A model generated the notes under the pieces. That model was not told the origin of the DNA. It made no database searches and saw nothing but the letters and a program-made list of their open reading frames with translations. A program made the translations under genes and the position numbers. A stretch of 64,000 nt of DNA from Longispora sp047121295 (GTDB lineage Bacteria; Actinomycetota; Actinomycetes; Mycobacteriales; Micromonosporaceae). Location: NCBI RefSeq assembly GCF_047121295.1, contig NZ_CP139447.1, positions 3,782,001 through 3,846,000 of the forward strand. Reading direction: 5' to 3'. Below are positions 1-8,480 of this stretch, in pieces. Position 1 is the stretch's first letter. Every line of letters starts with the position of its first letter.

Positions 1-398
1 AGCTGGTCGGCGAGGCGCAGCCACTGGCCGATCGCGGTGCCGCCGTTGGCCACCAGCCGGCCGACGGCCTTCTGTGCGTCGGCCCGGTTGCGCGGGTTGG
101 CGCGCGCCAGGCGGTAGTCGCGCGGGTAGACCATCGCGGCCCGGTTGTCCCCGGCGACGACGGCGAAGTACACCCCGTCGGGCAGGGAGTCGATCGCGAC
201 GGCGGTGGCGCGTTTCGCCTCGTGCAGCCGGTTGTCGGCGCTCATCGACCCGGACGTGTCCACGAGGATCACCACTGCGGTCTCGGTCGGTATCCCGGCG
301 TGCCCGCCGCGCGCGGTGACGGTGACGATCGCGTCGACCGTGGTGCCGCCGTCGGGCAGGTACTCGTTCTGGAACACGTCGAGCTGGAATTCGGTCAC
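1..398 (-). CDS. VWA-domain protein, partial (C-terminus outside window)
   Basis: The N-terminal 132 residues are visible, starting at a GTG at 398 and running off the left edge. A von Willebrand A fold is shown by the MIDAS motif DTSGSMS at about residue 49, within a hydrophobic strand (VVILV), followed by a conserved NGGTAIGQW segment that supplies the later metal-binding threonine. VWA domains bind a divalent metal and mediate protein contacts. The gene lies 13 bp after the PknG-like kinase on the same strand, so the two are probably co-transcribed; VWA proteins next to PknG-type kinases are common in actinomycetes. Its partner is not evident from sequence. No signal peptide is visible at this start. 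Confidence 0.75.
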   Translation of the reverse strand, partial: MTEFQLDVFQNEYLPDGGTTVDAIVTVTARGGHAGIPTETAVVILVDTSGSMSADNRLHEAKRATAVAIDSLPDGVYFAVVAGDNRAAMVYPRDYRLARANPRNRADAQKAVGRLVANGGTAIGQWLRLADQ

Positions 399-411
399 GG
401 ATGGCTCCTGG

Positions 412-2658
412 TCAGATCAGGGTGCGCGGGCGGACGGCGTTGGCCCGGACCACGAGGGTGTGTCGTTCGGCCCGGCTGCCGGCGGCGCGGGCGAGGGACC
501 GGTAGGCGCGTTCCAGGCTCACCCGCAGGGGTCGTTCGGCGAGTCGTTCGCCGAGGACGCCGGCTCCCGGTGCGCCGGTCCCGGCCCGGTCGAGGCGGAG
601 CAGGCGGAGGGCGGCTTCGAGGAGTTCGGCGGCGTAGCGGTCGTGGCGGGTCGGTTCCAGGTCGAGGTGTTCGAGCTGGTCGGCGGCCGCGCGCAGCGCC
701 GCGGGGTCCGGTGGCGCGTCGCCGCGGATCCGGGCGGCGACGGCGGCCAGCCGGGCCGGCACGTGGTGGCTGGATGTCGCCGGCACCGATTCGAGGGCGG
801 CGATCGCCGCGTCGCGGTCGCCGGCCGCGAGGCGCGCCCGGGCCAGCCCGAACGCCGCCGACAGGAAGCCGTGGTCGGTGCGCCACACCCGGGCGTAGCG
901 CCGCGCCGCCCCGGCCAGGTCCCCGGCCGCCTCGCCGACGACCGCCAAGGCCAGCTGCACGGCCGGTTCGCCGGGCAGCAGGGCGTACAGGTCGTCGAAC
1001 ACGTCGACGGCCTCGGCGGCCCGGCCGGCGGCCAGGGCGATCAGGCCCCGGTGCCAGTCGATCCGCCAGTCGTCGTCGGTGAGTGCGGCCAGGACGGTGG
1101 CGGCCAGCTCGGGTTGGCCGAGTTGCAGGTGCGCGCGGGTCAGGCGCAGGCCCACCTCCACCGACGCGACCGGAGCCCCGGGGAGCGCGGCCACGAGGGC
1201 GGCCGGCGACGCCGAGGCCAGGCCGGCGAGGTAGCGGGCGGCGGGGTCGGCCGGATCGGCCAGGGGCGCCGGCAGCGCGACGGCGGCCACGGCCGGGTCG
1301 AGCGCGGCGAAGACCCGCTCCGCCGGCCCTTCCAACGGCCGGGCGCCGATCGTGTCGAGCTCGGGGCCGAACAGCGTCGACGGGGCCGGCCGGGGCTGCT
1401 CGTCCTGGCCGGCGAGGAGCTCGCGGAGCACGCCGGTGAGCTGGTCGGCCATCTCCGCCGCCGAACCGAACCGCCGGTCGGGGTCCGGGTCGCACGCCCG
1501 GCGCAGGAACCGGTCGTAGGACTCGTGCGCGGCCAGGACCGGCACGTCGGCCCGGTCGGGCAGGTCGTGCGCGAACGTGGTGCTGTAGCCCCGGAAGTCG
1601 AAGCTGAGCACCGCCAGGGTCCGGCCGACCGTGTACAGGTCCGACGACACCGACGGACCCTCGTCGGCGATCTCCGGCGCCTGGTAGCCGACGGTGCCGT
1701 AGATGGCGCCGTCGGAGTCGTCGAGGCGGCGCACCCCGCCCAGGTCGATGAGTTTGAGCTGCTCCTCGCTCTGGATGACGTTGTCGGGCTTGAGGTCGCA
1801 GTACACGAGGCCCAGGCTGTGCAGGTGCCCGAGCGCCGGCAGCACCTCCAGCAGGTACGCGATGGCCCGCTCCACCGGCAGCGGGTCGACCCGGCCGGCC
1901 GCCTCGCGCCGGGCGAGGAGGATCTGCTTGAGGGACTGGCCGCCGACGTACTCCATCACGATGTACCCGACGAGCACGCCCGTCTTCGGGTCTGGATGCT
2001 GGACGAAGTTGTAGATCTTCAGGATCGTCGGGTGCTCGACCTCGGCGAGGAACCGCTGTTCGGCGGCTGCTGCGGCCATCGCGTCGGCGTCTCCGGAGTC
2101 CAGGAGTCCCTTGAGGACCACCCACCGGCCGCTGACGTTGCGGTCGCGGGCCAGGTAGATCCAGCCCAGGCCGCCGTGCGCGAGGCAGCCGAGGACCTCG
2201 TACTGGCCGGCGACCAGGTCACCGGCGACCAGCTTCGGGGTGAACGAGTACGCGGTCCCGCATTTCTTGCAGAAGCCCTCGGTGCGCGCCGGGCGGCCCT
2301 CGGCGGCCCGGCCGACGGGGTCGGAGCACGCGCTGCAGTACCGCTTGGCCTCGGCGACCTGCGGGTTGTCCAGCACGGCGGTGGCCGGGTCGCGGTACGG
2401 GATCGGCGGGATCTCCACGAGGCCCGCGCCGAGCTGGCCCCGGCGGCGGGTCGAGGTGGAGCCGGTGCGCCCGGTGCCGCGTCCCGATCCGCGCGTCGAA
2501 CCTCGTGCCGAGCCCCTGGTCGCCGTCGCCGGACCGGTCCGCTGGGACGGGGCCGTCGTCGGTCGGGCTGCGGCGGCCGACCGGGGCGCGGCGGCCAGGC
2601 CGCACACGTCGCAGTAGCCGTCCTGCAGGCTGCCGGTGCAGCCCGGGCGGGCACACAT
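412..2658 (-). CDS. pknG: PknG-like serine/threonine protein kinase
   Basis: A 748-residue PknG-type kinase. In order: an N-terminal CxxC zinc-ribbon-like segment (CARPGC, CDVCG), a low-complexity Gly/Arg/Ser/Thr stretch, a rubredoxin-like motif (C108/C111, C130/C133), a kinase domain, and an Ala/Leu-rich C-terminus that reads as TPR repeats. The kinase has the Gly-rich loop HGGLGWIY (about 161-168), Lys183, the catalytic loop YCDLKPDN with Asp288, and DLG (305-307) in place of DFG, as in mycobacterial PknG. That family links glutamate/nitrogen metabolism to phosphorylation of FHA proteins. No membrane segment is seen. ATG 2658 is chosen; a GTG at 2664 would overlap the upstream gene as GTGA, so the two are translationally coupled. 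Confidence 0.9.
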   Translation of the reverse strand: MCARPGCTGSLQDGYCDVCGLAAAPRSAAAARPTTAPSQRTGPATATRGSARGSTRGSGRGTGRTGSTSTRRRGQLGAGLVEIPPIPYRDPATAVLDNPQVAEAKRYCSACSDPVGRAAEGRPARTEGFCKKCGTAYSFTPKLVAGDLVAGQYEVLGCLAHGGLGWIYLARDRNVSGRWVVLKGLLDSGDADAMAAAAAEQRFLAEVEHPTILKIYNFVQHPDPKTGVLVGYIVMEYVGGQSLKQILLARREAAGRVDPLPVERAIAYLLEVLPALGHLHSLGLVYCDLKPDNVIQSEEQLKLIDLGGVRRLDDSDGAIYGTVGYQAPEIADEGPSVSSDLYTVGRTLAVLSFDFRGYSTTFAHDLPDRADVPVLAAHESYDRFLRRACDPDPDRRFGSAAEMADQLTGVLRELLAGQDEQPRPAPSTLFGPELDTIGARPLEGPAERVFAALDPAVAAVALPAPLADPADPAARYLAGLASASPAALVAALPGAPVASVEVGLRLTRAHLQLGQPELAATVLAALTDDDWRIDWHRGLIALAAGRAAEAVDVFDDLYALLPGEPAVQLALAVVGEAAGDLAGAARRYARVWRTDHGFLSAAFGLARARLAAGDRDAAIAALESVPATSSHHVPARLAAVAARIRGDAPPDPAALRAAADQLEHLDLEPTRHDRYAAELLEAALRLLRLDRAGTGAPGAGVLGERLAERPLRVSLERAYRSLARAAGSRAERHTLVVRANAVRPRTLI

Positions 2659-2660
2659 GG

Positions 2661-3182
2661 TCACAGCTGGGTCCTCTCGTGCACGGCGCGCTGGTAGGCG
2701 GCCAGGGATCGGGTGCGGGCGCGCAGGTCGCACGGCGCGGTGAACAGCGCCGCCCGGGCCGCCGCGTCCATCCTGGCCACGAGACCAGCCAGGGTCAGCC
2801 GTTCGATCGGCGCGGCCGGGGCGGTGATGGACCGGTGCTCCAGGGGTGTGCCGGGGCCGGCGGGTTCGATCGCGGGCCCGGTGGGCAGCGCGGTGAGTTC
2901 GGTCAGCTCGGCGGCGCCGGGCCGGCGGGCGCGCAGGGTGCGGGCCAGGGCCGGGGTGTCGCGGTAGTGCCCGTACCACTCCCACGGGTGTGCGGCCAAC
3001 GGCGCGGTGGGCCGCCAACGGCGCAGGGTCTCGCCCTCGAGGTGGGCGGCGTCGAGCATGCGGCGACCGGGGTGGTCGTCGAGGGCCGGCAGCGCCGCGG
3101 AGACGCGTTGCTCCTCGGCACCGGGCCGGTGCGGCAGGTCGTCGACGTCAGCGCGGCCGAGCGCGCGGTGTGCCGTGCTCAC
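2661..3182 (-). CDS. Hypothetical protein upstream of pknG
   Basis: About 173 residues, not recognised. It is rich in Ala, Arg and Leu, without signal peptide, membrane segment or clear metal motif. Its stop overlaps the possible GTG start of the kinase, so it is probably translated with pknG. The start is uncertain: GTG at 3182 is used here and a TTG at 3191 is also open; neither has a strong ribosome-binding site. In other actinobacteria PknG is preceded by glnX and glnH, but this protein has no membrane or periplasmic-binding character and is not one of them. Codon use resembles the neighbours. Confidence 0.5.
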   Translation of the reverse strand: MSTAHRALGRADVDDLPHRPGAEEQRVSAALPALDDHPGRRMLDAAHLEGETLRRWRPTAPLAAHPWEWYGHYRDTPALARTLRARRPGAAELTELTALPTGPAIEPAGPGTPLEHRSITAPAAPIERLTLAGLVARMDAAARAALFTAPCDLRARTRSLAAYQRAVHERTQL

Positions 3183-3320
3183 CCGCCGCAATGGTCACGG
3201 GGCGCCGAACCAGGACGCGATGCCACCACCTTGCCCCCTCCCCCGCTCGGACCGGCCGCCCGGAGCAGTGGGCGGTCGATCCAGCATGCTGCGGCCGGTG
3301 CGCGGAGGGAACGCCCGGGC

Positions 3321-3393
3321 GCGTAGAGATTTCGTAGTTATTTCCGCCGTCCCGTCAACGCGGCGTCAAGAATCCGGGCCCCGGCGTAGAGAT
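3321..3393. promoter_or_regulatory. Direct repeat in the divergent 3.2-3.4 kb intergenic region
   Basis: GCGTAGAGAT occurs at 3321-3330 and again at 3384-3393, each followed two bases later by CGTA and preceded by a CCGG-rich stretch. The copies are 63 bp apart in the 260-bp gap between the divergent kinase operon and the LysA-like gene. It could be a pair of regulator or sigma-factor sites; no protein can be assigned. Confidence 0.3.
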
Positions 3394-3442
3394 CGCGTAT
3401 CGACCTCTGCCCAGGTAGGACAGGCCGGTCCACGATCGGACC

Positions 3443-4783
3443 GTGACGCTCACCGACATCATCCCGTCCCTACGGTCCTCGCTGCCCACCCGTGTGCACC
3501 CGGAGATCTGGCCGGTCGACACGACCCCCGGGATACGTGGGGAGATCGCCGTCGGCGGGGTTCCGCTCACCGACATCGCCGACCGGTTCGGCACCCCGGC
3601 CTATGTGCTCGACGAGGCCGACGTGCGGCACCGGTGCGCCGCCTACGACCGGGCGTTCGGAGCCGGGAACGTGGTCTACGCCGCCAAGGCCCTGGCCTGC
3701 CGGGGACTGCTGCGCTGGATCGCCTCGGAAGGTCTGGGTCTCGCGGTGTACTCCGCCGGCCAGCTCGCCCTCGCCCGTTCCGTGGACTTCCCGGCCGAGC
3801 GGATCGTCCTGCACGGCGACGCGAAGTCGACCGCCGACCTGGACGCGGCCCTCGACTACCGCGTCGGCCGGATCGTCATCGAGTCGGCGTCGGAGGTCGC
3901 CCGGCTCGCCGCCGTCGCCGGCCCGGACGGCCAGCGCGTGCACGTCCGGGTACTGCCCGCCGAGCTCGGCTATCCCGACTGCGCCGGCCTGCCCGCGGCA
4001 CACGACGGTGACCGGTTCGGCATGCCGGCCGCAGAGCTCGACGACCTGGTGGGCCGGATCGTCGCCCAGCAGCGGCTCCACCTCGTCGGCCTGGACGTCT
4101 ACCTCGGCTCGCAGCTGAGCCGCTTCGGCCCGGCCGAACGCGCGATCCGCCAGCTCGTCGTCCTCCTCGACGAGATCCGCCGCCGGCACGGCGTCACGCT
4201 CACCGAACTCAACATCGGCGGCGGGCACGCCGTCGCGCACACCCACGGCGAGGCCGAACTCGCGCTCGACGCGTTCGCCGTGCGGGTCCGCACCGTCCTG
4301 CGCGCCGCGTGCCTGCGCCTCGGCGTGCCCGAACCCCGGCTCATGGTCACCCCCGGCCGCGCCGTCGTCGCGCGGGCGGGCGTGGCCGTGTACCGGGTCC
4401 TCGCCGTGCGCCGCACCCCCGACGGGCACCAGCTCGCCGCCGTCGACGGTGGACTCAGCGACAACCCCCGCCCCGCCCTCTACGGCGCCCACTACACCGC
4501 CGTGCTCCTGGGCCGCACCGGCGTCGGCACCCGCCCGACGACCGTGGTCGGCCGGCACGACGAGGCCGGCGACGTCCTCGTGCACGACGCCCCGCTCAGC
4601 GCGGACCTGCGCCCCGGTGACCTGCTCGCGGTGCCGGCGTCGGGTGCCTACCAGTACGCGATGGCGTCGAACTACAACCTCGTCACCCGCCCGCCGCTCG
4701 TCGGCGTGCGCGACGGCGGGGCGCGGGTCCTGGTCCGCGCCGACACCATCGAGGACCTGCTGGGACGTGACCTGGATGCGTGA
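3443..4783 (+). CDS. LysA-like PLP decarboxylase with altered active site
   Basis: A 446-residue fold-type III PLP protein with the diaminopimelate decarboxylase layout: alanine-racemase-like barrel then beta domain. The PLP lysine is present in YAAKALAC (residues 74-81), as are NIGGGH and DGGLSDNPRPALYGA. Several residues that define true LysA are changed. The active-site CESGD segment reads DEAGD, so the cysteine contributed across the dimer is missing; the HIGS-type histidine before GS is YLGS; EPGR is TPGR; and GAYC is GAYQ. It may act on another substrate or not decarboxylate at all. The GTG start follows a 260-bp upstream region. The next gene overlaps its 3' end by 8 bp. Confidence 0.75.
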   Translation: MTLTDIIPSLRSSLPTRVHPEIWPVDTTPGIRGEIAVGGVPLTDIADRFGTPAYVLDEADVRHRCAAYDRAFGAGNVVYAAKALACRGLLRWIASEGLGLAVYSAGQLALARSVDFPAERIVLHGDAKSTADLDAALDYRVGRIVIESASEVARLAAVAGPDGQRVHVRVLPAELGYPDCAGLPAAHDGDRFGMPAAELDDLVGRIVAQQRLHLVGLDVYLGSQLSRFGPAERAIRQLVVLLDEIRRRHGVTLTELNIGGGHAVAHTHGEAELALDAFAVRVRTVLRAACLRLGVPEPRLMVTPGRAVVARAGVAVYRVLAVRRTPDGHQLAAVDGGLSDNPRPALYGAHYTAVLLGRTGVGTRPTTVVGRHDEAGDVLVHDAPLSADLRPGDLLAVPASGAYQYAMASNYNLVTRPPLVGVRDGGARVLVRADTIEDLLGRDLDA

Positions 4784-5267
4784 ACTCCTCCTCGCCGTGG
4801 GCGTCGTCGCCCTCGTCGTCGGTGCCGCGATGTGGCGGATGCGCCGGTCCTTCGATCCCCCGGCCGCGCGCGCCGTGCTCGACCCGGCCGTGCGGCGCCT
4901 CGTCACCGGCGCGGCCCGCGACGGCGCCGTGCGGATCGCGGTCCGCGAACCCGGCGACGCCGCCGACGGCGTGCGGCTCATCGTCAGCCCGGTCAACACC
5001 GACGAGCCCAGGGTGTACGAGGAGGACGGCGCCCTGCGCGTCTACGGCCCGCCGACCGCCGCCACCCTCGCCGCCGTCCTGCTGGCCATCCGCGACGAGA
5101 CCGGCGTCGTCCCGCACGCGCACTTCGCCTGGGCGGAGGACAGCCTCGCCCGCCGGATGCTGCGGCACCTGTTCACCGGCGTCGGCGAGACGGCTCCGGT
5201 GACCCGCGAGGTGCTCCGCCGCGCCGAACCCGACCCGGCCCGCCGCCCGGTGGTGCACCTCGGCTGA
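4776..5267 (+). CDS. Membrane-anchored hypothetical protein
   Basis: A 163-residue protein starting at ATG 4776, inside the last codons of the LysA-like gene, so the two are translationally coupled. Residues 3-20 form one hydrophobic segment followed by arginines (WRMRRS), which reads as an N-in signal anchor with the rest outside. The remainder is a soluble alpha/beta sequence without cysteines or a motif I recognise. Co-expression with the LysA paralogue is the only functional hint. A GTG at 4767 is an alternative start. Confidence 0.6.
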   Translation: MRELLLAVGVVALVVGAAMWRMRRSFDPPAARAVLDPAVRRLVTGAARDGAVRIAVREPGDAADGVRLIVSPVNTDEPRVYEEDGALRVYGPPTAATLAAVLLAIRDETGVVPHAHFAWAEDSLARRMLRHLFTGVGETAPVTREVLRRAEPDPARRPVVHLG

Positions 5268-5348
5268 GGGCCGTCGCCCCTCGCACCGTCGCCGGTGGCC
5301 CGGGCGGGTCGTGGTCGCCGGGCCGGCGGGTGCGGGTGCGTACCCCGG

Positions 5349-5996
5349 CTACCCGCCTCCCCGGTCCGGGTCGCGCGCGCGGTCGCCGGCCGCCCGGATG
5401 CCGGTCACCGTCAGCCACATCAGCGCGGTGTACACCGGCAGCCCCCAGGCCACCTGGAGGAGCATGTCGAGCGCGGGCGCGATGTGCTCGGCGGGGCCGA
5501 GCGGCCGGCCGTCGCCCCAGGCCCGGGTGACCTGGTCGGCGAGCCAGGTGCCCCGGCCGACGAGGTTGTCGTGCAGCACGGGCCCGGGGCCGGTCGCCAG
5601 CGCGAACGCCACCCCGCCGAAGACGGCGAACCGCGCGCGGCTGAAGACGCCGGGGCGCGTGATGGCGTGGCGCCCGGCGAAGGGCAGGATGACGACGAGT
5701 ACCGGGGTGAGGGCGACGAGTCCGGCGGTGGAGTCGACGAACCAGTGCAGGACCGGGCTGATCGCCGGCCCGCCCTCGCCGAGGAGCACGGAATGGTACC
5801 AGAACATGGCGGCCCCGCCGAGGTAGACGTGCGCGAACACGGTGACGGCCAGGGCCCGCCGGGCCAGGCGGGTGCGGTAGAAGGCGAGCACGAAGCGGGC
5901 CAGTGCCCGGGGCCGCCAGCCGGGCCAGGGCACGGGGCCGGGTGCGCGGGACGGGTCGTACACGGCCGCGGCGTCGATCGTCGTTGTGGGGACCAT
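5349..5996 (-). CDS. Multi-pass membrane protein, unknown function
   Basis: A 215-residue protein with four or so hydrophobic segments, around residues 42-68, 90-107, 120-135 and 178-197, separated by short basic loops, so an integral membrane protein. No family is recognised. The ATG at 5996 has a strong ribosome-binding site, GGGGAGGA, about 5 bases upstream. It converges with the LysA-like operon and diverges from the SARP regulator at 6166, with which it shares a 170-bp intergenic region carrying repeats, so the SARP could control it. Confidence 0.65.
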   Translation of the reverse strand: MVPTTTIDAAAVYDPSRAPGPVPWPGWRPRALARFVLAFYRTRLARRALAVTVFAHVYLGGAAMFWYHSVLLGEGGPAISPVLHWFVDSTAGLVALTPVLVVILPFAGRHAITRPGVFSRARFAVFGGVAFALATGPGPVLHDNLVGRGTWLADQVTRAWGDGRPLGPAEHIAPALDMLLQVAWGLPVYTALMWLTVTGIRAAGDRARDPDRGGG

Positions 5997-6063
5997 TGTC
6001 CTCCCCGATCTCGAGTGGTCCCGCGAGTATGGGGAGCATCCCTTGTGGATCGATGGTGGCCGG

Positions 6064-6108
6064 CTTGCGGTCCGCTTGCGTTACCCACAGGTAACGTTCC
6101 TTGCGTTA
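6064..6108. promoter_or_regulatory. SARP-type repeat cluster and palindrome
   Basis: CTTGCG occurs at 6064-6069, 6075-6080 and 6100-6105; the first two are spaced by exactly 11 bases, one helical turn, the arrangement SARP regulators bind. The last two extend to CTTGCGTTA. The second copy overlaps a perfect inverted repeat GTTACC-CACA-GGTAAC (6080-6095). The block lies 58 bp before the SARP gene and between it and the divergent membrane-protein gene, consistent with autoregulation. Confidence 0.5.
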
Positions 6109-6165
6109 TATCGATGACCATCCACATAATGAGACCTACTTGCGCCCCTCGAAGGGGAGGTGCGG

Positions 6166-6957
6166 ATGCGTTTCGAAATCCTCGGTTCCCTCACCGTGCA
6201 CGGCCCCGAGGGCTACGTCCCGATCGCGGGCACCAAACGGCGCGCCGTCCTGATCGCCCTGCTCGTCAACGCCAACCAGGTCGTACCCACAACCCGGCTG
6301 ACCGACTGGCTGTGGCCCCACGACCCGCCCCCGTCCGCCGCGCTCGTGATCCAGGCCCACGTCTCGGTACTGCGCCGCCAACTCGAACCCGACCGACCCC
6401 CGGGGCTCGCGCCGACCCTGCTCCTGACCCGCGGCGGCGGCTACCTGTGCCGGGTACGCGTCGATCAACTCGACCTGCTGCGCTTCCAGGAACTCCTGCA
6501 CGCCGGAGCCCGGTCCCTGCACGCCGACCGCGTCGAGGACGCCGCCCGACTGCTCGGCGAGGCACTCGACCTGTGGCGGGGCGAACCACTGGAGGAGGTC
6601 GGCCACACGCCGCCGGCACAGGGCGAGATCGCCCGACTGCGCGAACTGCGCCTCACCGCCACGGTGCTGCGGATGGAGGCCGGGCTGCGGATGCGCCAGT
6701 ACGGCGAGATCATCCCGCAACTGAGCGACCTCATCGTGCGGCACCCGTACCACGAACGCTTCTACGCCCAACTCATGATCGCTCTGGCCAGCAGCGGACG
6801 GCGCGCCGAGGCCCTGGCGGTGTACCGCCGCGCGGACCGCGTCCTGGGCGAGGAACTGGCCGTCCGCCCGGGTCGGGAGCTGCGGCGCATCGAGGGCGAG
6901 ATCCTCGCCGACCGCATCGACGACTGGCGCACCGACTTCCCGATGGGCGGCTCCTAG
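6166..6957 (+). CDS. SARP-family transcriptional regulator
   Basis: A 263-residue AfsR/DnrI/RedD-type regulator made only of the two SARP modules: an N-terminal OmpR-like winged helix (LGSLTV at residue 6, KRRAVLIALL, then the RGGGYL wing near 89) and a C-terminal bacterial transcriptional activation domain of helical repeats. There is no NB-ARC or TPR extension, so this is the small class that usually activates secondary-metabolite genes by binding 11-bp-spaced direct repeats. ATG 6166 is preferred over GTG 6160 because AAGGGGAGG then sits at correct spacing. No biosynthetic cluster is visible in the window, so the target is unknown; the repeats upstream suggest autoregulation. Confidence 0.85.
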   Translation: MRFEILGSLTVHGPEGYVPIAGTKRRAVLIALLVNANQVVPTTRLTDWLWPHDPPPSAALVIQAHVSVLRRQLEPDRPPGLAPTLLLTRGGGYLCRVRVDQLDLLRFQELLHAGARSLHADRVEDAARLLGEALDLWRGEPLEEVGHTPPAQGEIARLRELRLTATVLRMEAGLRMRQYGEIIPQLSDLIVRHPYHERFYAQLMIALASSGRRAEALAVYRRADRVLGEELAVRPGRELRRIEGEILADRIDDWRTDFPMGGS

Positions 6958-7152
6958 CGCCGGACGGCAGCCGTAGCGAAGGCCGACCGTCGCGCTCCCC
7001 GGCACGGGCCGGCCGATCCGTCGCGGCGAAGCGGTCGGCGTCACGACCCCCGCACCGGGTGACGCCGCGGTCAGGAATTGCCCTGCTGTTCGCCGGCTCG
7101 TCGTGCGATGGGCGCTTCTGACCCGGCGCCTTCCCAAGTACGATGCGCATCT

Positions 7153-8367
7153 ATGGTAGTCAATAGCTTCGGGCGGTCGGGTCCTCGCTGGACGGCCGCA
7201 CTCCTGGCGTTCGCGGTCACCACCTGCCTCGCGGTGATCACGGGCACGGCCTCCGCCGCGTCGAGCATGACCGTCGCGACCGCGCTGGCCACGCAGAACG
7301 GCCAGACGGCCACCGTCGTCGGCTACGTCGTGGGCGAACCGACCGCCACCAGCACCGTGCTGCGGTCCAACTTCACCGGCGACACCGCCATCGCGATCGC
7401 CGACACGGCGACGGAGACCGGCACGCTCCGCATGCTCTACGTCCAGGTGACGACGAGCTACCGCGCCACGTTCGGCCTGCGGACGAACCCGGGCCTGCTG
7501 GGCCGGTCGGTCACCGTCACCGGCACCCTGACGGCGTACTTCACCCACGGCGGGCTCAAGAACCCGACATCGATGGCCCTGACCGGCGCGCCGCCGACCC
7601 AGCCACCGACACCCACCGCCACGCCGACGTCCGGCCCGACGCCCACCCCGACCCCGACGTCGACCGGCGGCCCGTACGACGCGACCTACTACCGCGACGC
7701 CGTCGGCAAGACCGGCCCCGGCCTGCGCGGCGCCCTGCACACCATCATCAAGACGCAGACGAAACTCACCTACGACCAGGTCTGGGACGCGCTCAAGTCG
7801 ACCGACCAGGACCCGGCCAACCCCAACAACGTCGTCATGCTCTACACCGGGGAGTCCAAGAGCAAGTCGCAGAACGGCGGCGGCGTCGACGACTGGAACC
7901 GCGAACACGTCTGGGCCAAGTCGCACGGCGACTTCGGCACCGCGACCGGGCCCGGCACCGACATCCACCACCTGCGCCCCTGCGACGTCTCGGTCAACTC
8001 CACCCGGGGCAACAAGGACTTCGACAACGGCGGCACACAGGTCACCGAAGCGCCGGGCAACTACACCGACGCCGACTCGTGGGAACCCCGCGACGCCGAC
8101 AAGGGCGACGTCGCCCGCATGATCATGTACATGGCCATCCGGTACGAGGGCGAGGACGGCTGGCCCGACCTGGAGATGAACCAGTCCGTCACCAACGGCA
8201 CCGCCCCCTACATCGGCAAGCTGTCGGTGCTGCTGCAGTGGAACCTGGCCGACCCGCCGTCGGCGTTCGAGAAGAACCGCAACCAGGTGATCTACGACAA
8301 CTGGCAGGGCAACCGCAACCCGTTCATCGACCACCCGGAATGGGCCACCGCGATCTGGGGCGGCTGA
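7153..8367 (+). CDS. Secreted endonuclease I family nuclease
   Basis: A 404-residue extracellular nuclease. A signal peptide covers about residues 1-36 (basic start, hydrophobic core, cut after TASA). An OB-fold-like domain follows (about 38-140, the kind found beside Bsn/YhcR nucleases), then a Pro/Thr linker (about 142-170), then the endonuclease I domain with DDWNREHVW, SHGDFG, DIHHLRP and NSTRGNKDF carrying the catalytic His and metal-binding Asn. Such enzymes degrade DNA or RNA outside the cell. ATG 7153 is chosen because upstream in-frame codons add a segment that would spoil the signal peptide; the ribosome-binding site is weak. It stands alone as a transcription unit. Confidence 0.85.
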   Translation: MVVNSFGRSGPRWTAALLAFAVTTCLAVITGTASAASSMTVATALATQNGQTATVVGYVVGEPTATSTVLRSNFTGDTAIAIADTATETGTLRMLYVQVTTSYRATFGLRTNPGLLGRSVTVTGTLTAYFTHGGLKNPTSMALTGAPPTQPPTPTATPTSGPTPTPTPTSTGGPYDATYYRDAVGKTGPGLRGALHTIIKTQTKLTYDQVWDALKSTDQDPANPNNVVMLYTGESKSKSQNGGGVDDWNREHVWAKSHGDFGTATGPGTDIHHLRPCDVSVNSTRGNKDFDNGGTQVTEAPGNYTDADSWEPRDADKGDVARMIMYMAIRYEGEDGWPDLEMNQSVTNGTAPYIGKLSVLLQWNLADPPSAFEKNRNQVIYDNWQGNRNPFIDHPEWATAIWGG

Positions 8368-8480
8368 ACCGTGATCCGATCCTGGTTCGCTCCGCCATGC
8401 GAGCCCAACCGCCGCTCCACACGGCTGTCCGTCCGGCCCGTGGGCATGTGCCAGCGGCCCGGCCCAGGTAACGTAGCCGA

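Noticed and set aside
145..2697. 850-residue plus-strand open frame opposite the kinase
   Set aside because: Shadow of the PknG gene: composition is the mirror of a GC-rich coding strand, and no domain is present while the minus strand holds a complete kinase.
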